From positions 47,152,672 through 47,216,671 of the forward strand of contig NC_023759.2 of NCBI RefSeq assembly GCF_000499845.2: a stretch of 64,000 nucleotides of DNA. Direction: 5' to 3'. The DNA comes from Phaseolus vulgaris (Eukaryota; Streptophyta; Magnoliopsida; Fabales; Fabaceae). Positions 1-14,227 of the stretch are shown piece by piece (position 1 is the stretch's first letter; the number at the start of each line of letters is the position of its first letter). A program made the position numbers and the translations under genes. The notes under the pieces are model-generated. The model did no database searches and was not told the DNA's origin. It was given only the letters and a program-made list of their open reading frames with translations.

Positions 1-473
1 CAGACGCAGTGCGATGCAAGATGTTCGCCGGAACCTTCACCGGAATTGCCCTACGGTGGTTCAACAATATACCAGATCATTCAATCCCCTCATTCCATGT
101 CCTTTCTAAAAAATTTATAGAAAAATTCGCGGTGAATAAGGTAGAATTCCCTACAATAGCCGACCTAGTTGACATTAGACAGGGAGAAGGTGAGTCCCTG
201 AAAAGTTATCTTAGTCGCTTCTGCGGAGTTTCGATTAAGATATTTTCACATGAAAATCTATTTGTTGACGCCTTTGTGAAAGGCCTTCAGGCTAGTTCCT
301 TCTTTGAATCACTGATTCGAGATAAGCCTGATTCTATGGTCGACGTCCAAATTAGAGCAACTTCGTATATTAAAGAGGAAGAACTCATGCGACTTGAAAG
401 GAAGCGACATCAACCCCCAAAAATTAGAAAAAATATAACCAAGAAGTCTTTACGACGTTACGAACCTTATTGA
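1..473 (+). mobile_element. Ty3/gypsy retrotransposon gag fragment
   Basis: An open frame from 9 to 473 (154 aa), cut by the window edge, reads as the retrotransposon gag (capsid-type) domain. It shows the aromatic anchor ALRWFNNIP near residue 15, the F..L...F...F spacing after it, the GEGESLKSYLSRF segment (residues 59-71), the AFVKGL motif and a terminal YIKEEELMRLERK helix. This order is typical of Ty3/gypsy gag in plants. The frame stops at 471-473, before any zinc knuckle or protease. The following sequence is AT-rich non-coding DNA, so this is a truncated relic or the edge of a decayed element. No LTR can be seen. The family call is fairly sure; element boundaries are unknown. Confidence 0.8.
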
Positions 474-645
474 GCAGATCGAGATCAAGATCAAGATCAA
501 ATTTCTACATTGAAATTTCGTTACTGAATTGAAACACTTTTGTATTTCAAATAATATTCGTTCAATCACCAGCCATAATTTCATACAAACATTTAAAGCG
601 CATTCATATGTTCGTTTTTTTTTCTTCAACTTCCTATAGCATGAC

Positions 646-647
<2 letters not shown>

Positions 648-681
<34 letters not shown>
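648..681. repeat. (AT)n microsatellite
   Basis: Uninterrupted AT dinucleotide run of about 34 bases, 3' of the gag fragment. It accounts for the run of alternating I/Y residues in an antisense open frame at 450-746. Confidence 0.95.
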
Positions 682-683
<2 letters not shown>

Positions 684-3129
684 GTGTATATATAATATAA
701 TGTATGTATATGTATATTCAGTTTGATAATTGAAAAATCTCTTCATGTTTTAAGTTAAATAAATTTTGATAAATTAAATATTGGCAATTACTTTTACAAA
801 TAAAGATATTCCTTAAAATACAAATATTTTTAAATGGTATCAAAAGAAAATGGGTAAAATATGTAATTGAAAATGGACTGGTTGAAGTAGATCAATTAAT
901 GTCAAAAGCAAATTATTGACGCAAATGAGGTATAAAAAAAAGTAAAATACTTTAACGTAAACTATTGAAATGAAATGATTATAAATATTGTGATAATTTA
1001 TCCATTTGAAAGTCTATAGGTGATTCAGGATTTAAGAATGTTTTTACAAATTACCCATTTATTATAAAATATAAATATAATATTTATAAAATAAAAATCT
1101 TAATTACCCATAACTTTTTAATCATATTTTAGATCTTCTATCTCCACCATTAATGATCGTTTCAACCTAACTCTTTAAAACATTTGACACTATCTTAACA
1201 TTAAAAAGATTATTTTAGTCATCAAATAAAAAATATATTATTTCTTATTTGTAATTAACTTGGAAAATATGCTCTACAAAGAGTAATATATATAGCCGTT
1301 ATATATTTTATGCTATACGTATGTACACACCAAAATGCAAATGACGCTAAGAATATCTCTAATGATAATTTTTAAGGAGTTATTTAAGTTAAAAAAATAA
1401 ATTCTTAAAAAAAAATCTTATTAAAAAGATTATATGTGACACACCCAATGTTTTTATCTTACATACTTTTCTTATAAGAAACGTAGAAACTAAAAAGAAT
1501 GTTTTAAAAAGTTCTTAGTAAAAAATCTCTATTTAGAAATACCTCGATGGAGTACATTCATATATATGAATAGCCATGTGTCATGCTACTCCAAAACCTT
1601 AGACATGCATTTCCAGTTTTTTACTCAAAGTAATTGCGTACATAAAACGGTAATTAGCAGTTACACAGTGGTTAGTTAAGGGAGGACAATTTATTATTTA
1701 ATTTATTTTTCAAAAGAAGAAAGAAATTAAAGAATAACAAAATCTCTCATCATTTTTGTCTTTTTCATGTTCTTGAAGAATGAATTATCACACTTACTAC
1801 CTCTTTTAATACACTTTTTATTTTATTACTATGCTATTTACACTATTTTTTATTTTTGATGAAAAAATCCTTAAAGTTAAAATGATATAATTTCAAAATC
1901 AATTAATAAAATGCAAACTATATTTAATCGTATAAGCATATACTTTTATCTATAAATAAATCAGGGTTTATATAAAAATGCTAATTTATATAATGTAATA
2001 TTTACTAGTTACTTTAGTAGTTAATTTGACTAAATATTACAAATTTAATAAAGTAGTTGAAAATTTTGAATTAAAAATAAATTTGCGTTTTAGCTTTTTT
2101 AGCCTCAGTGATATTACTCCTCATATTTGTTGTATATTATATACTCCCTGTATTTTAAAATAATAGTAGTATATAAAAAACTGGGATCTAGAAATAATGG
2201 TCAAAAGTTTGAGAAGAAAGTAAAATAAAACAATTAATTAACCTGTGAACGAATGAGCTACAAGTTCATTGAGAATAAATGGCAATACCATACAACTTAA
2301 TACATAATGGTGGGTTAATTGTAGTTTAGAGCAGTTATAGTCTTGCACTTTTTTCTCCTAATCCCTTCTAAAAAATAATAGTAGGTAACACATGCGTTCT
2401 CGCCATCTGCATTTTTTTATATTTAATATTTAAATTCATATTTTTTAAAAATAAAATAAAATCAAAATTATAAGAAAGGATAACCACTAAATCAAATGAT
2501 AAAAAATAATAACAACTAAATCAAAAGATAAGAAAAAATAAAAATTATAATTTTTATGAGAGGTGAAGATATATAGAAAGAATTGGTTCGCCTTATAAAA
2601 ACTCTTCCACCTTTAATAAACTACTTTTTTTACGAAATGAATATAATTAAAAAATCAACACCAATATATATATTTTTATTTATATCTCTATATAAATGAA
2701 GATTTCCTATTACAACTGTTATTTCAGTCATTTTTTACCTTTTAGTATTTACTAAATAGCTAATTATTTTTATAACTAATAAATAACTACTTTTTTAAAA
2801 ATAATATGAAAAGTAATTATCAATTTTAAATTTTAAATATGGAGTAGTTTATCAAATGTAAAACAAATAGACAGTTTATTAAAGGTGAAAACAGTTTATT
2901 AGTCATGAAAAAAATTTAGTTTTTTTTTCACTAGTTGTTATCCCTTCTTATCATTTGATTTTTTATTTTTAAAGTGAATTTTAAATTATAATACTTAAAT
3001 AATAAAATATTGTAATTAATATAATTGTAAGCATGTTTCCAAAAGAAAGATAAAAAAAATTAAAAATTACTTTAACAAAAATAATCTTATAATTATTTAT
3101 TTAACTTTAAAAATAATAATTTATATTTA

Positions 3130-3152
3130 ATATATATATATATATATATATA
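3130..3152. repeat. (TA)n microsatellite
   Basis: TA dinucleotide tract in AT-rich intergenic DNA. Confidence 0.9.
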
Positions 3153-3577
3153 AACATTAAAAATCTGGAAAAGTGTACCTTAAATATTGTAAATAATTTC
3201 GAATAACCAATTTGTTTTTAAAATAAATATTTTCTTTTATTCAACTCTTTCCATTAGGTTTATCATAAAATTAAATACGAAATTAGTGTTATGCTGAGTT
3301 TGAGTAACAAGATTTTATGTAAAAAATAACTATAATTTGTAATTCATGTTTATTTATATATTTTTATTTTTATCATAAATTTATATATTTACTATTTAGT
3401 ATATAATAATAATAAAAATATAAAATACTAAGATAATATAAATTATAAAAAATATTATTTAAATGTTATAAATATATGTAAGATAAATTTATTATTTAAT
3501 ACATGATAATAATAAAAAAAAAACGAATACATAGACATTTGAGTATTTGTGTGTCTATATTCTCACTAGTAATTATA

Positions 3578-3583
<6 letters not shown>

Positions 3584-3639
<56 letters not shown>
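3584..3639. repeat. (TA)n tract followed by poly-T
   Basis: About 42 bases of TA repeat run directly into about 15 T residues. The tract creates a spurious YIYIYI...FFFFF open frame at 3547-3747. Confidence 0.95.
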
Positions 3640-6102
3640 CTTTTGTTAAAAAATCCAAAAAAATTTAAACCATTAGATAGAATGTTGAATAAGACCATAC
3701 AAGGTAAGGTATGTGTGCATTCTCTTTTAGTTGTAGGTAAACAATAATAGCAAATCAAAATTATATTTGAGAAACGGAGTTAAGCAATTAATTATAATGA
3801 TTTTAATAATATTAAATTTTGTGTTTAATTATAACAAAAATTATATCCACAATTAATATCAATATCAATATCGAAATACACAAATAATTTTTGTTGACAA
3901 ATTGGACATTGAATTATTGCAGTCCAGGGTTAGAACACTAAAAAAATTGAATTATTGGATATCTCACTTTCAGATCGTTTGGTAAAGTTTAAGCATGTTT
4001 CCTTTGGCAAAAGACAAGCATTAATTAAGTAGAAAGCGAGAAAAAAAGAATAGATCCATTGACTGCTTTTGGCATGATTACATTGTTTAATTAATACATA
4101 TAGTGAGATGGTCATCAAATTTTCAAACTTCCACCTTCATGCAAGACTCCTCTATTCCTGGTAAAGTACTCAAATAACTCTTTATTCTTATCATTAATTT
4201 GTTTCCTCTCAAAAGAAATTTGTTTATAACACTTTTTATTATTTAAACATATTATCTTTATTTTGTCTCAACCATTTCATACTTTTATGTATAACTGTTT
4301 CTTGCAAATGTTTTATATATTATTAGAAACTGGAATTTGGGAGCTGAGGATAATGGTCAAAAAGTCTGAGTTAATTTTTTTTTGCAAATCCAGCAGCAGA
4401 AGGATAAGCATTGAGGACCAAGTTGAGTGAGAATAAATGCCATGACCAAAACAAAACAAGAATTAACACAAATGGTGGATATTGTGGTAGTCCAATTATT
4501 CTGTTCTGGTCAAAAAACTTTTGTGTGGATCTTATATTTATTCAGCTACTCATTCGGCATTGACTAGACATACTTGCACAGTGAAACGGAGATACTCATT
4601 TTTGAGTAGGGTAAATGACCCCAAAATACATACCGTTATATGTATGGAGGTATTTTTATACAACAATTTAGACCCAACATATATATTAAGCTCTCAATTT
4701 TAGGAATGAAATAACTCCTAATTGTCGTCTTATTCTTTTCTATTATTTCATGTATTCTCTTATCAAATATAATTTTTATAACTATAATAAAAACAAACTA
4801 TATCTGATTGGTAATTAATATTACAAAACTTAGGTTATTTGAAGGATCAGAAAAATATTTTCCACATAAATCACAAACAAATACATATAAAAAAAATTAT
4901 AATATCATCTTCAATACCAAAATTTAATAAATTTTTAGTTTTTTTTATATATATTTTGTCACTGTTATCCCTTTTTATTTAACATGATACTTAGTTGACT
5001 CATCAAAATTTTTATCGATAATTCAATCTTCGTTTTCTATGTCGGAATGATTTTCTTGGATCATTATCCCTAACCAAATTAGTGATAGGAGACACCACTT
5101 CATGAGTCAGACAATAATTAAGCATTAAATAATACATTCTTAATTATGATCCAAAAAGTTAATCTGAACCAATAATAATGTGACTATGATAATCATATAA
5201 ATAGTCACGAATTTTGAAAAAAAATGTATCGAGATCTTCCTTGAATATTAGAGTGCCTTTTATACGTAATAAAATTAAATTGTTACAGTATTCCAATTCT
5301 CTGGCAAAACAGGTGTGGAGATTAATTGTGTATTTTTATTCCATTCCTTCCGTAGACAACAAAGGTACGAAACCGTACTATTTGGAAAATCCGTATGAAA
5401 GAAAGGAGAGCAGTACTATTAATTCATTGGTGTGTGTTGCCAAATTTGATGTGGTGTGGTGTCCCTAATTAATACACGAGTATATATTCTCCTTCCTTAT
5501 TGTGATCTCCCATTATGGTTTCACTGTGTTTCGTGCAAATGGCAATGGTCTTAGGATTCTTTCAAAAGCAGCATCGAAAACAAGTGAACGATAATGGATT
5601 TGATACATTATACATGATAAAAACAAGTGAAGTAGGTGTTTGGATCTACATGCGTTGAACCAAAAATTGTTTATGTATAGCTTTTGATTACCCTATGTAC
5701 TATGATTGGTTAATATTCCGTAGTGTTGTGTTTGTGGTGATGAAAGAGGTGCGTGACGATGGAAAAAAGGACGTAGTAATATCAGTTGAGAATCTTGGTG
5801 ATTTGAATGCTGAATGCGTACACTTCTCCCTTCAACAAAATTGAGACGTGTGTATGAAGGTGTTGTAGAGAAACAGTTCACAAAATTGTAGATGAAAAGG
5901 TGAAGCACGCGTCAAAATTTTGAGCTCCCCAATTCGTGACACAGTTAACTATGGTAGGGACATTTGGTCGCATTTGTTCCTATAAACACTGTATAATACT
6001 ATTCGTCAATACAAAAAAATATTACTTTGAAAGTTATATATTAAAAAATATTAGTTTATAATTTTTTTAAAAGATTTCATATCTTTACATGAACTCACAT
6101 TT

Positions 6103-6108
<6 letters not shown>

Positions 6109-6133
<25 letters not shown>
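6109..6133. repeat. (TA)n microsatellite
   Basis: About 25 bases of TA dinucleotide repeat in intergenic DNA. Confidence 0.9.
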
Positions 6134-6529
6134 TTACTTTTGACTGTGGTAAACCCTAAACAATTTACTGTTGGATAATAAAGCAATACTATTTGTTTCA
6201 TTCCTTCATGGGACAAATCTATTCCTTAATATATAGGAGCAAACTTTATGTGTTTTTTTCCCCTAAACTCATAAAGTTCTAATATAGTTGATAAGAGACT
6301 TAACATAACTAAAGAAAACTTAAATTGTGATGAGTTTTGTCTTGTTATTAGATTTCAAGTTTCTCACATCTTTTTTTACGCATTGAGTTTGATATATGTA
6401 TGATGTGTTTGTTTGTTAGGTTTGATTACTTTAGAATTTTTTAGCATTGATCTTTTATCTTTTATGTCTATAGTTAGATAACTTAGAAAACAATATATTT
6501 TAAGGTAAAGAAAGTTAATTTAGATTTAT

Positions 6530-7250
6530 AATTTGGTTGGGAAAACAATATATTGTAAAACTTGAAGTTATTTTTGGATATGGAAATATTTTTTCGGATT
6601 CTACAATTCAACTTTAAAAAAAATATATTTTAAATTATAAAATTTAAAAGATATTTTTGGATTTAGAATCTGAAATATAATTTTTTAAATAAACATTTAT
6701 AAAATCTATGAAAATATCTTTCAGATTCCATAATTGAAATTTTTTATCACTTATTTTGAAATAAAAAATATGAATAAAATAAACGGTATTTTTGATATTT
6801 TAGAAAGTATGAAGAGGTGTTAGAAGAAACTACGGAGGTGTAAGAAGAAGGAACCATAGGATGGACTTGCAGAAACCTTTGGACAAAATACACATTATAG
6901 AGTAAATCAAGCATTGTTGAAAACTAATAAAATCTATATGGTTGTTTCTTACTGCACCTCCATAGGTTTTACTGGAATCCCATACAAAACGTGAAAAATA
7001 TATTTTTATCCTTCTTGTGCCACTCCCATAGAGTAACTTTCGGATTATGTAATCCAGATACGTATTTGAAAAAAGACTTCCGGATTTTATAATCTGAAAA
7101 CCAATCATGTATATAAAAAAAGGCTTTCAAATTATGTAATCTGAAAGCTAATTACGAATTTTAAAAAAGACTTATGAATTACATAATCCAAAATATTACA
7201 GAGAGATATTTTTAGAAATACAAAAATTTATGAAGGTGCAGGAAGAAACA
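6530..7250. repeat. Dispersed palindromic repeat block (ATTATGTAAT-type motifs)
   Basis: At least seven degenerate copies of a short palindromic motif, roughly TTCGGATTATGTAATCCGAA, occur at about 6593, 6655, 6717, 7039, 7080, 7123 and 7170, spaced about 45-60 bp in each cluster. A second motif, GGTG(C/T)A/TAGAAGAAAC-like, lies at about 6818, 6836 and 7232, with an inverted copy near 6946. The arrangement suggests a non-autonomous DNA transposon or foldback element. Similar palindromes recur at 51260-51310. Exact ends and target duplications could not be fixed. Confidence 0.5.
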
Positions 7251-10200
7251 GTCAATCTATATTTGTATATCAACCTGGCTTTTAGGGCTATTCTAATTCC
7301 ACCGAGAGGCCCAGCTTCTGGCTACCTGCCCCAATACAGCATAATTCTAAGCCAAATTTTTGGGCTCAGATAACCAAGATATTATGCTGGGCCAAGTACC
7401 CATACACTGCGAGATTTGATATTCACACACAAGTCCATATCCTATTATTATTTTTGGAAAAGTACTCAAGCAAAACACAGTGCCGTTATAGCTAGTACTA
7501 ATGAAAACTTGCTTCTTTACAATACACAATGAAATTCATTGTGTATTATACACTTTAGAAATATGTTTTTCTTTTTAATTACTGTTTTTAGAAGTTTAAA
7601 ATAGATCTGTAGTTAATTCTATGTACACATTATTTTTAAGGAATTATCGTTTAATAGTAATCAGTTTAATTATAAAATAAACTAGTATTGCTATAAAAAT
7701 AAAATTAAACAAAATATGATTTTCCTTTGAATATTAGTTTATATAATTATGATATAAACAGTATTTTAAATTGAAAAGGTAATTAAATACGTATAAACTA
7801 TTACCATTCTAATCATAATTGGGTAACTTTTGATAGAAATTGTTGTTAATTAATATGAAATTAATAACAATTTTTTTTATCGATAATAAAAAATAAATAA
7901 ATATGAACCACTTTAAGCGTAGTTTAACCCTTATACATAGTGACAACCTTAATCATACCCAATAAACATATTTTCATGTATAGCTATACAAGACACTTCT
8001 AACTTAACTTTGAGAAAGTCACCTGACATACAAAGTAAATATTTCATAACGATGCAAATTACTCTTCTTTAAAACAATAATCAAATTAATCATGATACTT
8101 ATTTTTAATAAAAATAATTTATATATTGACTAATTTAGTTATTATTAAAAGGGATCATCTTTATCTCATCAAGTTTATCAAAATTATAATAAATATAACA
8201 TTTTGCGTGTAATAAGAATAATAAAAAAAACCTTTGTAGAGTGAAGATTGTGGTTGAAGGGCAAGCACTACTTGAGTTCATATGCAACACAAAAAATTTG
8301 CATTGATAAGGAAAGGAAGAGATTCTGAAAGTTTAAAACCTGACGTTGACACTGTGTGACGGTGGCTCTAAACACATGCGTTGCATGTATACCATGAATT
8401 AGATACCATAGAATGGTCCCCCTATTTATTTAAATTTATTAAAAACGATAAAATCACAAGTTATTTTATTTATAATAAATATTGATACAACATTAAAATT
8501 TTAGCTAAAAATTTGGTTAAAAGGACAAGAGGCACACATCTCAAACATAGTGACTGACATTTATGGTAATAAAAGGAATACAATAAAACAACGTGTGCTG
8601 ACGAATTTTGTTGTAGCAGAGTGTTCTTGTTTCATTGCGACATGCTTATACCACGTGGATTATTGAGTTGCTTGGTCTCTTACGCGTGGACTCTCATCGT
8701 ATTATATTGCATTGCATCTTGTTTTCTGGTTTATGTGACAGAAACAAACAACTCTTCTGATGAATATGTATACCACTGTGTTTTCGAATTCAATCTCTGT
8801 ATATAGTACAACTCTAAAAGTGTCTAGATCATAATTTCCAAATAATGTATTAAATAGATTTAGATAACAGAACTTTTTTTTTACAAATTAATTACGTCAA
8901 AACAACTTTCTGTCTAATTAGAATTTGAAAAATTACTGTCAAATTGAAGATTGTTATTATATGGTATAATAACAGGAAACTATTAAACGGTATAATAGTG
9001 ATTAAAACGTTTATTCAGTTTTCCAAAATAGTGTGTTATTTCCTAATGACACTAGTTTATTGCGGAGGTGATGAACTCGTCTTATTCTAGGGTGAAAGTC
9101 CTTACAATAATATTATTAAAGTGAATTATTATATTTGAGATATTATCTCTCTTGAATTTTGGTGGTTCGGTTATAAATTTATCTTTAAAAGGAATCTTAA
9201 TTGATTATGAGAAGAGAATAAGTATAAATTACTCTTAATGATATGTGATGATTTTAGGTGAATTAGACCAAATTTCATTTAGGGGATGTTGAAGTAAGTT
9301 AATTAGTTGACTTATTATGGGTTGAGTTATAAATGGAGGTAAATTCAAATTGGTTTATTTTTTAGTGATTAAGATTTTTTTTGAAATTGAATAGAGTTAG
9401 TGAGTTAAATGGGTTGATTCATTTATATTTATTTTGCTTTTTAATTTATTTTGTATATTAATTATAGTAATTAAAGTGGATTAACTTAATCAATATATCA
9501 ATTTATAGTAGGAGGGTGTTCACCTATCTTACTAAACATTAATCATAATAAAGGAATAATAAATGAAGTATAAATATAATAAATAAAAATCAAAGTATTA
9601 CCTTTTATACTTGAGCAAACAAATAAACTAATCATTTAAATAATATTGAACAATATTTAGTTTTAAAATAATCAAATTGTAAATCTACGTAACTAAAAGT
9701 AGTAAATACTTATAGTAAAAAAAATGAGAAAAATTATAAAGTGTTGTTGTTGGTGGATTATGGATCAACTCATCTTCAATCCGCTTAAACTCGTAGATTA
9801 AGTGGACTTTGTTCAATTTGATTCATATTTAAAAAAAATTATTTTTCCAATCCAACCTGGTTTGAACCTATGGGGAGCTAAGTTAGCTTAAATATTTCAA
9901 CTCATTTTGACATTCCTAGTTGATGGCTTTGGGATAAAAATGTTCCTTTTAGAATTTTCCGTTTGTTTTCACAAAATGATATCAATGTCTCAAGCTTAAG
10001 TCCACTACAAAAATATTATTATGTAATCATTGCAACTTATGTATTGTTCGCTTTGGGATTTGGTAGTTATATCATGATTTTTTTGTTAAAAAAATTCAAA
10101 TAGGTTAAGAGAAGGAAGTTCTATAAACAACTACCTTTGGCCTGGTATCTTAAGCAATCTAATTTTTTTTGAACATTTTAGAATAAGGAAAATTCTCTCT

Positions 10201-13200
10201 AGTCCCTTTGACTTAGTTATAAGTTATGCTGACATGCGTAAGTGAGTTTACATTAAGAGAATTTGGAGGATTTGATTGGCGCCAAGTTCAAAATTGTGTT
10301 GAACTCCACATATGGTTTAAGTTGAGGAGTGGGGTTGATCAACCTAATGTCCTCAACCATGAGATGCTCAATTACATAGTGAAAGTTGTTCTTCTTCAAT
10401 GACATGTAAAAATTGACCAAAAACATCTTTCTCTAAAGTTGGCACTCTTAGCTCCACATTTACTTGTAGTCAAAATATGTCCTTATGATCTCACAAAGGA
10501 TTAATAGTTAAGCCTTAAAGTAATACAAATAAACATGAACAAACAAAAGATATTCTTACCTAGGAATCAGGCTATGAGGTCTTCAACCAAGGATGTAGTG
10601 AAAATTTTTTTATTATTATTTTTTTATAATCTTTATATATATATCCTCTCGTCATCAAAAAGAAAATACTTAACCTAGACCTGGATTTGTTAGATTTTTC
10701 AAGTAAAAGGAAAACAAAAAAAAGTTTGATAAAAGTATAAAAACATGCTTTATTGGTATATTTTTTGAGTACTTAACTTTGAAAAACTTGCTCTTGAAAT
10801 TACAATTTGAAAGACTTTTAAGAAAGTCCAAATATATCCTACTTTCAAAAGAAAACAAAGAAAATAAAATATGTAACTATTTAAAATAACTATTTATGTA
10901 TATAGTTGAAATATTCACTATTGCCTTTATTTTTTTAATATACCCTATATGTTAGAACACCAATTGGAATTAAGAAGTTCAACTCTTTTTTTCATAACAA
11001 ATGAGACTTGAACAAAAAAATTCAATAGATTTTTTAGAGGTGTACTAAGAAGGACGACATTTAACCTCAATGAACCCCCATTATTTACTAGTTATATTTG
11101 TTTGCAAAGGCCTATATATACATGCTTTCATTCAAGAAAGTGTCATTTATCTTTTGGTTATTTCTATCGTTTATTATTATCACTTAAACTTACTAAGCAT
11201 AAAATAATTTTCTACAAGTAGAACTTTATTCAATGTCCGAATATAATCTATCAAACTTCATCCTCAAAGTTTATTACTCGGTATAAATGTTCATCACACT
11301 CTAAAGACCCATCCATCAATCCTCTACATCTCAATAGAAACATGTTTATATATTATTATGTTAAAAAATAAAAATTGATTAATTGTAATATTGTTACGAT
11401 AAAATTTGAGTATATGACATGCATGGATGCATTATGTGGGACTAGTTTACTAAAGTAGATGATGTTTTTAGGGATGAAATAATCACGGGGACATAATATA
11501 TATGGACAAAGATTGGTTATAAAAAAAACATAACATAATTTTTGTTTAGATAGAGAAATTTACAATTTATAAGATATTTAAATATATTTAATTTGAGTTA
11601 ATCTGGATTTAAGTTGTTACTTCAAATGTTTTCTTTCAATAAAGAAACTCTAGTCAATATCAACAAAAAAAATAGTCCTTCCAATATTAACCAAGAAAAT
11701 CCTAAATAATGTTTATCAAGAAACAACTCTAACATACCTTATTCAGTAAATAATTTTAATTATTATTTGTTGAAAAAAACCTTTATTTACATCAATTGAA
11801 AACAACATTTGTTAATATAAATTGAAAAAATATGTTTGACATCAGTTTGAAAACACAGTTAATGTTGACATGAAAAAAAAAAACCTTAACTAACATTATG
11901 TGGAAAATAATTTTAATTCACATTAACAATAAAATAACATGATGATGTCAGCCTACAATTAAACACCATCAACTTTAGTCTAAAAGAAACTTTGTGAACA
12001 TTTATAAAAAATAATGTCATGATTAAGATAATCAAACATCCATCAAACTAACAATATCTCAATCTCAAATAAGCCAACAAGAGAAGTATTAAGAAAATAT
12101 ATATGAATTTGATAATACAATTCTTTTAAAATTCTTACATTTTAGGTCAATTTTAAAATTCTTCAATTTTAAATAATTTAATTATTCTATTTTGATAAAA
12201 TTTTAATTTGTTATCCAAACACAATACGAAACATTTCAAATTCTCATTATCCTCTTAAAATGATAAAAAAAAGTCTATTAACATTATTTATCAAAACACA
12301 CATTATTAATATTCTTTTCCGATATCGAAATATTTTTTTTCAACGCGGAAATATCTTATTTCTTTAAAGTAAAATGTTTTTTTCCCATTATTTGTTATTT
12401 TGTCTATTATTATATCTTCTTTTAATTTTTACACACCTAAATTATTTTAATAGAGTTTTATTTGCTATCATCATATATCCATTTTCCAATATAATATATT
12501 AACTTTTGATTAAGTTATTGACCTTATGTAACTCTTTCATAGTATCATTATATATCTGTATAAGTGCATTATGTCTTTTATGAGAATTCAATTTGCATAC
12601 ACCATAACTATTAGGAGAAGGCATGCATGCATCATGCATCATCATTGCGTGGAAATGAAGGTCCTACAGGTGTTGAGGTGCACACCTCTTCTTCCTGACA
12701 TAGAACTTATAAAAGTTAGAAAAAGAAAAGTAGGTATAAGACTCTTGCTGTCTAATGAAGGGAAGGAAGGTTTATTTTGCATCCTCATTTTTAAGATGTT
12801 CTGAATATTATACTTACAAAAATATCAAGTTAATATGTATTATTTTGTTGTTAATGGAATGTTTCTTTAATTTAATAGTTTTTTCATTCATATATTGTAA
12901 CTTTTGTGTTGGTTTACTTGTTTTTGTGAGTGTGACTTTACACACCTTGGTGACATGTGAACTTTGAATTAGATGCCATGGATCCTTTTGGGATCACATA
13001 TGCATAGCAAAGGTCCAACTAACTAGAGTTTAATCTTTTTTTGCCTTCTTGATGTGACCTACCATCCTTGGTTGCTTGTTATTTTGTTACATTTTTTTGT
13101 TTGTTTTTATGCTTCTCTTCCTTATTGCAAATTCAAATAATATTTTTAATTTATAAGTACAAAATTAATGTAGAAAAAAAATAGAAAAATAATATTACTC

Positions 13201-13778
13201 TCAATTCAGACAAAAAATATGTATTAAAGCATACACAAGTTGGATATTGTTTTGTCTGCAAAATTATTGGTGATTTGAGAAGTGAAATAATTAGTTCAGA
13301 ATAAACTAAGAGAATTCTATGAGAAGAAAATTTAGTTTGTAATTACTTTTGTCTAATCTGAACCAGACTTTAACGGAGAAAAACTGCTTTGATCAAAATC
13401 ATATTGAGGATTAGATATTGTTTGACTTGTGGGAGTGAAACAAAAATCATGTTCAACTATACATGAACATTGTATGATAAAGACTAAAATAAAATATGCA
13501 TAAAATGTTTTCATACATACATATATTGGAAATTTATATCTATGAAATAAATAATTTTAAACTTTTTCATCAGTGAAAATACATGCACATTTAAAAAAAA
13601 CTGTGTACATAAAATATAATTATAATTTTTCCAACAATTTTTATAATATTATAACCATATAATAGAAATACTTATAAATTTTTATCAAAATAAAAAAATA
13701 TTTTAACTTTTATGTAAAAAATATTATTACATACTAAAAAAACTTTCAATTTTTATGTATATTCTTTCTTAAATCATA

Positions 13779-13822
<44 letters not shown>

Positions 13823-13985
13823 AACAAGGTAAAAAGATTTATTAAACATTCTATCTCATTATATAGTAAGAACATTATTAGATGAACACTTTTTATCACG
13901 TGTTAATATATATATATATATATTATTTTATTTTTTTGCATTTTGTGATTTATAATTATTTGGTGTGATATAATTTTGTGCATGT
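7250..13985. other. AT-rich intergenic region
   Basis: No gene recognised. Short frames at 7347-7529, 8621-8806, 10670-10858, 12571-12804 and 12755-12967 lack domains. A CACTACAAAAATATT string at about 10003 resembles the start of a CACTA transposon, but no partner terminus was found. Sequence around 11760-11950 repeats short motifs such as TTTGTTAATATAAATTGAAAA and is probably transposon-derived. Confidence 0.5.
13787..13818. repeat. (AT)n microsatellite
   Basis: About 32 bases of AT dinucleotide repeat some 500 bp upstream of the galactinol synthase start. A second short tract lies at about 13908-13922. Confidence 0.9.
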
Positions 13986-14012
13986 AAAGAGAGATGACCA
14001 CTCTAGTCCCCA

Positions 14013-14025
14013 GAATCTTTTAGAA
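14013..14025 (+). promoter_or_regulatory. Imperfect heat-shock element
   Basis: GAA (14013-14015), TTT (14018-14020) and GAA (14023-14025) are spaced by two bases each. This matches the three-module heat-shock factor site with one mismatch in the central TTC. It lies about 50 bp upstream of the perfect element at 14073. Confidence 0.5.
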
Positions 14026-14072
14026 TCCGAGCCTATTCCAGCGTCTTCTATGACCAGCTTGGTCATTACTCT

Positions 14073-14085
14073 TTCCAGAACCTTC
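14073..14085 (+). promoter_or_regulatory. Perfect three-module heat-shock element (HSE)
   Basis: TTC-nn-GAA-nn-TTC is present without mismatch (TTCCAGAACCTTC). It sits about 155 bp upstream of the TATA box and 264 bp upstream of the galactinol synthase start codon. Heat-shock factors are established activators of stress-inducible galactinol synthase genes in Arabidopsis, so the site fits the gene. Function here is inferred from sequence only. Confidence 0.75.
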
Positions 14086-14122
14086 CCAAACAATTTTTAA
14101 CCGTTGGATATTCCCCCTTGGA

Positions 14123-14128
14123 CACGTG
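14123..14128 (+). promoter_or_regulatory. G-box / ABRE core CACGTG
   Basis: CACGTG in the context GACACGTGCC, about 100 bp upstream of the TATA box. It matches the bZIP G-box and the core of the abscisic-acid response element. Drought/ABA control of galactinol synthases is well documented; here it is inferred. Confidence 0.6.
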
Positions 14129-14227
14129 CCAAACATAGAGGTTTAGATCTCCTAACATGCATGATGAAATGTAGCCACAAATTCCTGAAATGACACTACT
14201 GTAAATCCCCACCACCTCTTCCATCTC

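Larger units (their letters stand above)
474..6520. other. AT-rich intergenic region without recognisable genes
   Basis: About 6 kb of very AT-rich sequence. Short open frames at 3547-3747, 3930-4118, 4521-4703, 5214-5468 and 5693-5908 show no domain, codon bias or splice structure, and look like chance. The region holds (TA)n tracts, annotated separately. No tRNA or other RNA gene was recognised. Confidence 0.6.

Noticed and set aside
10003..10025. CACTACAAAAATATT as a CACTA transposon left end
   Set aside because: No matching right end or shared subterminal motifs nearby; a short string can occur by chance.
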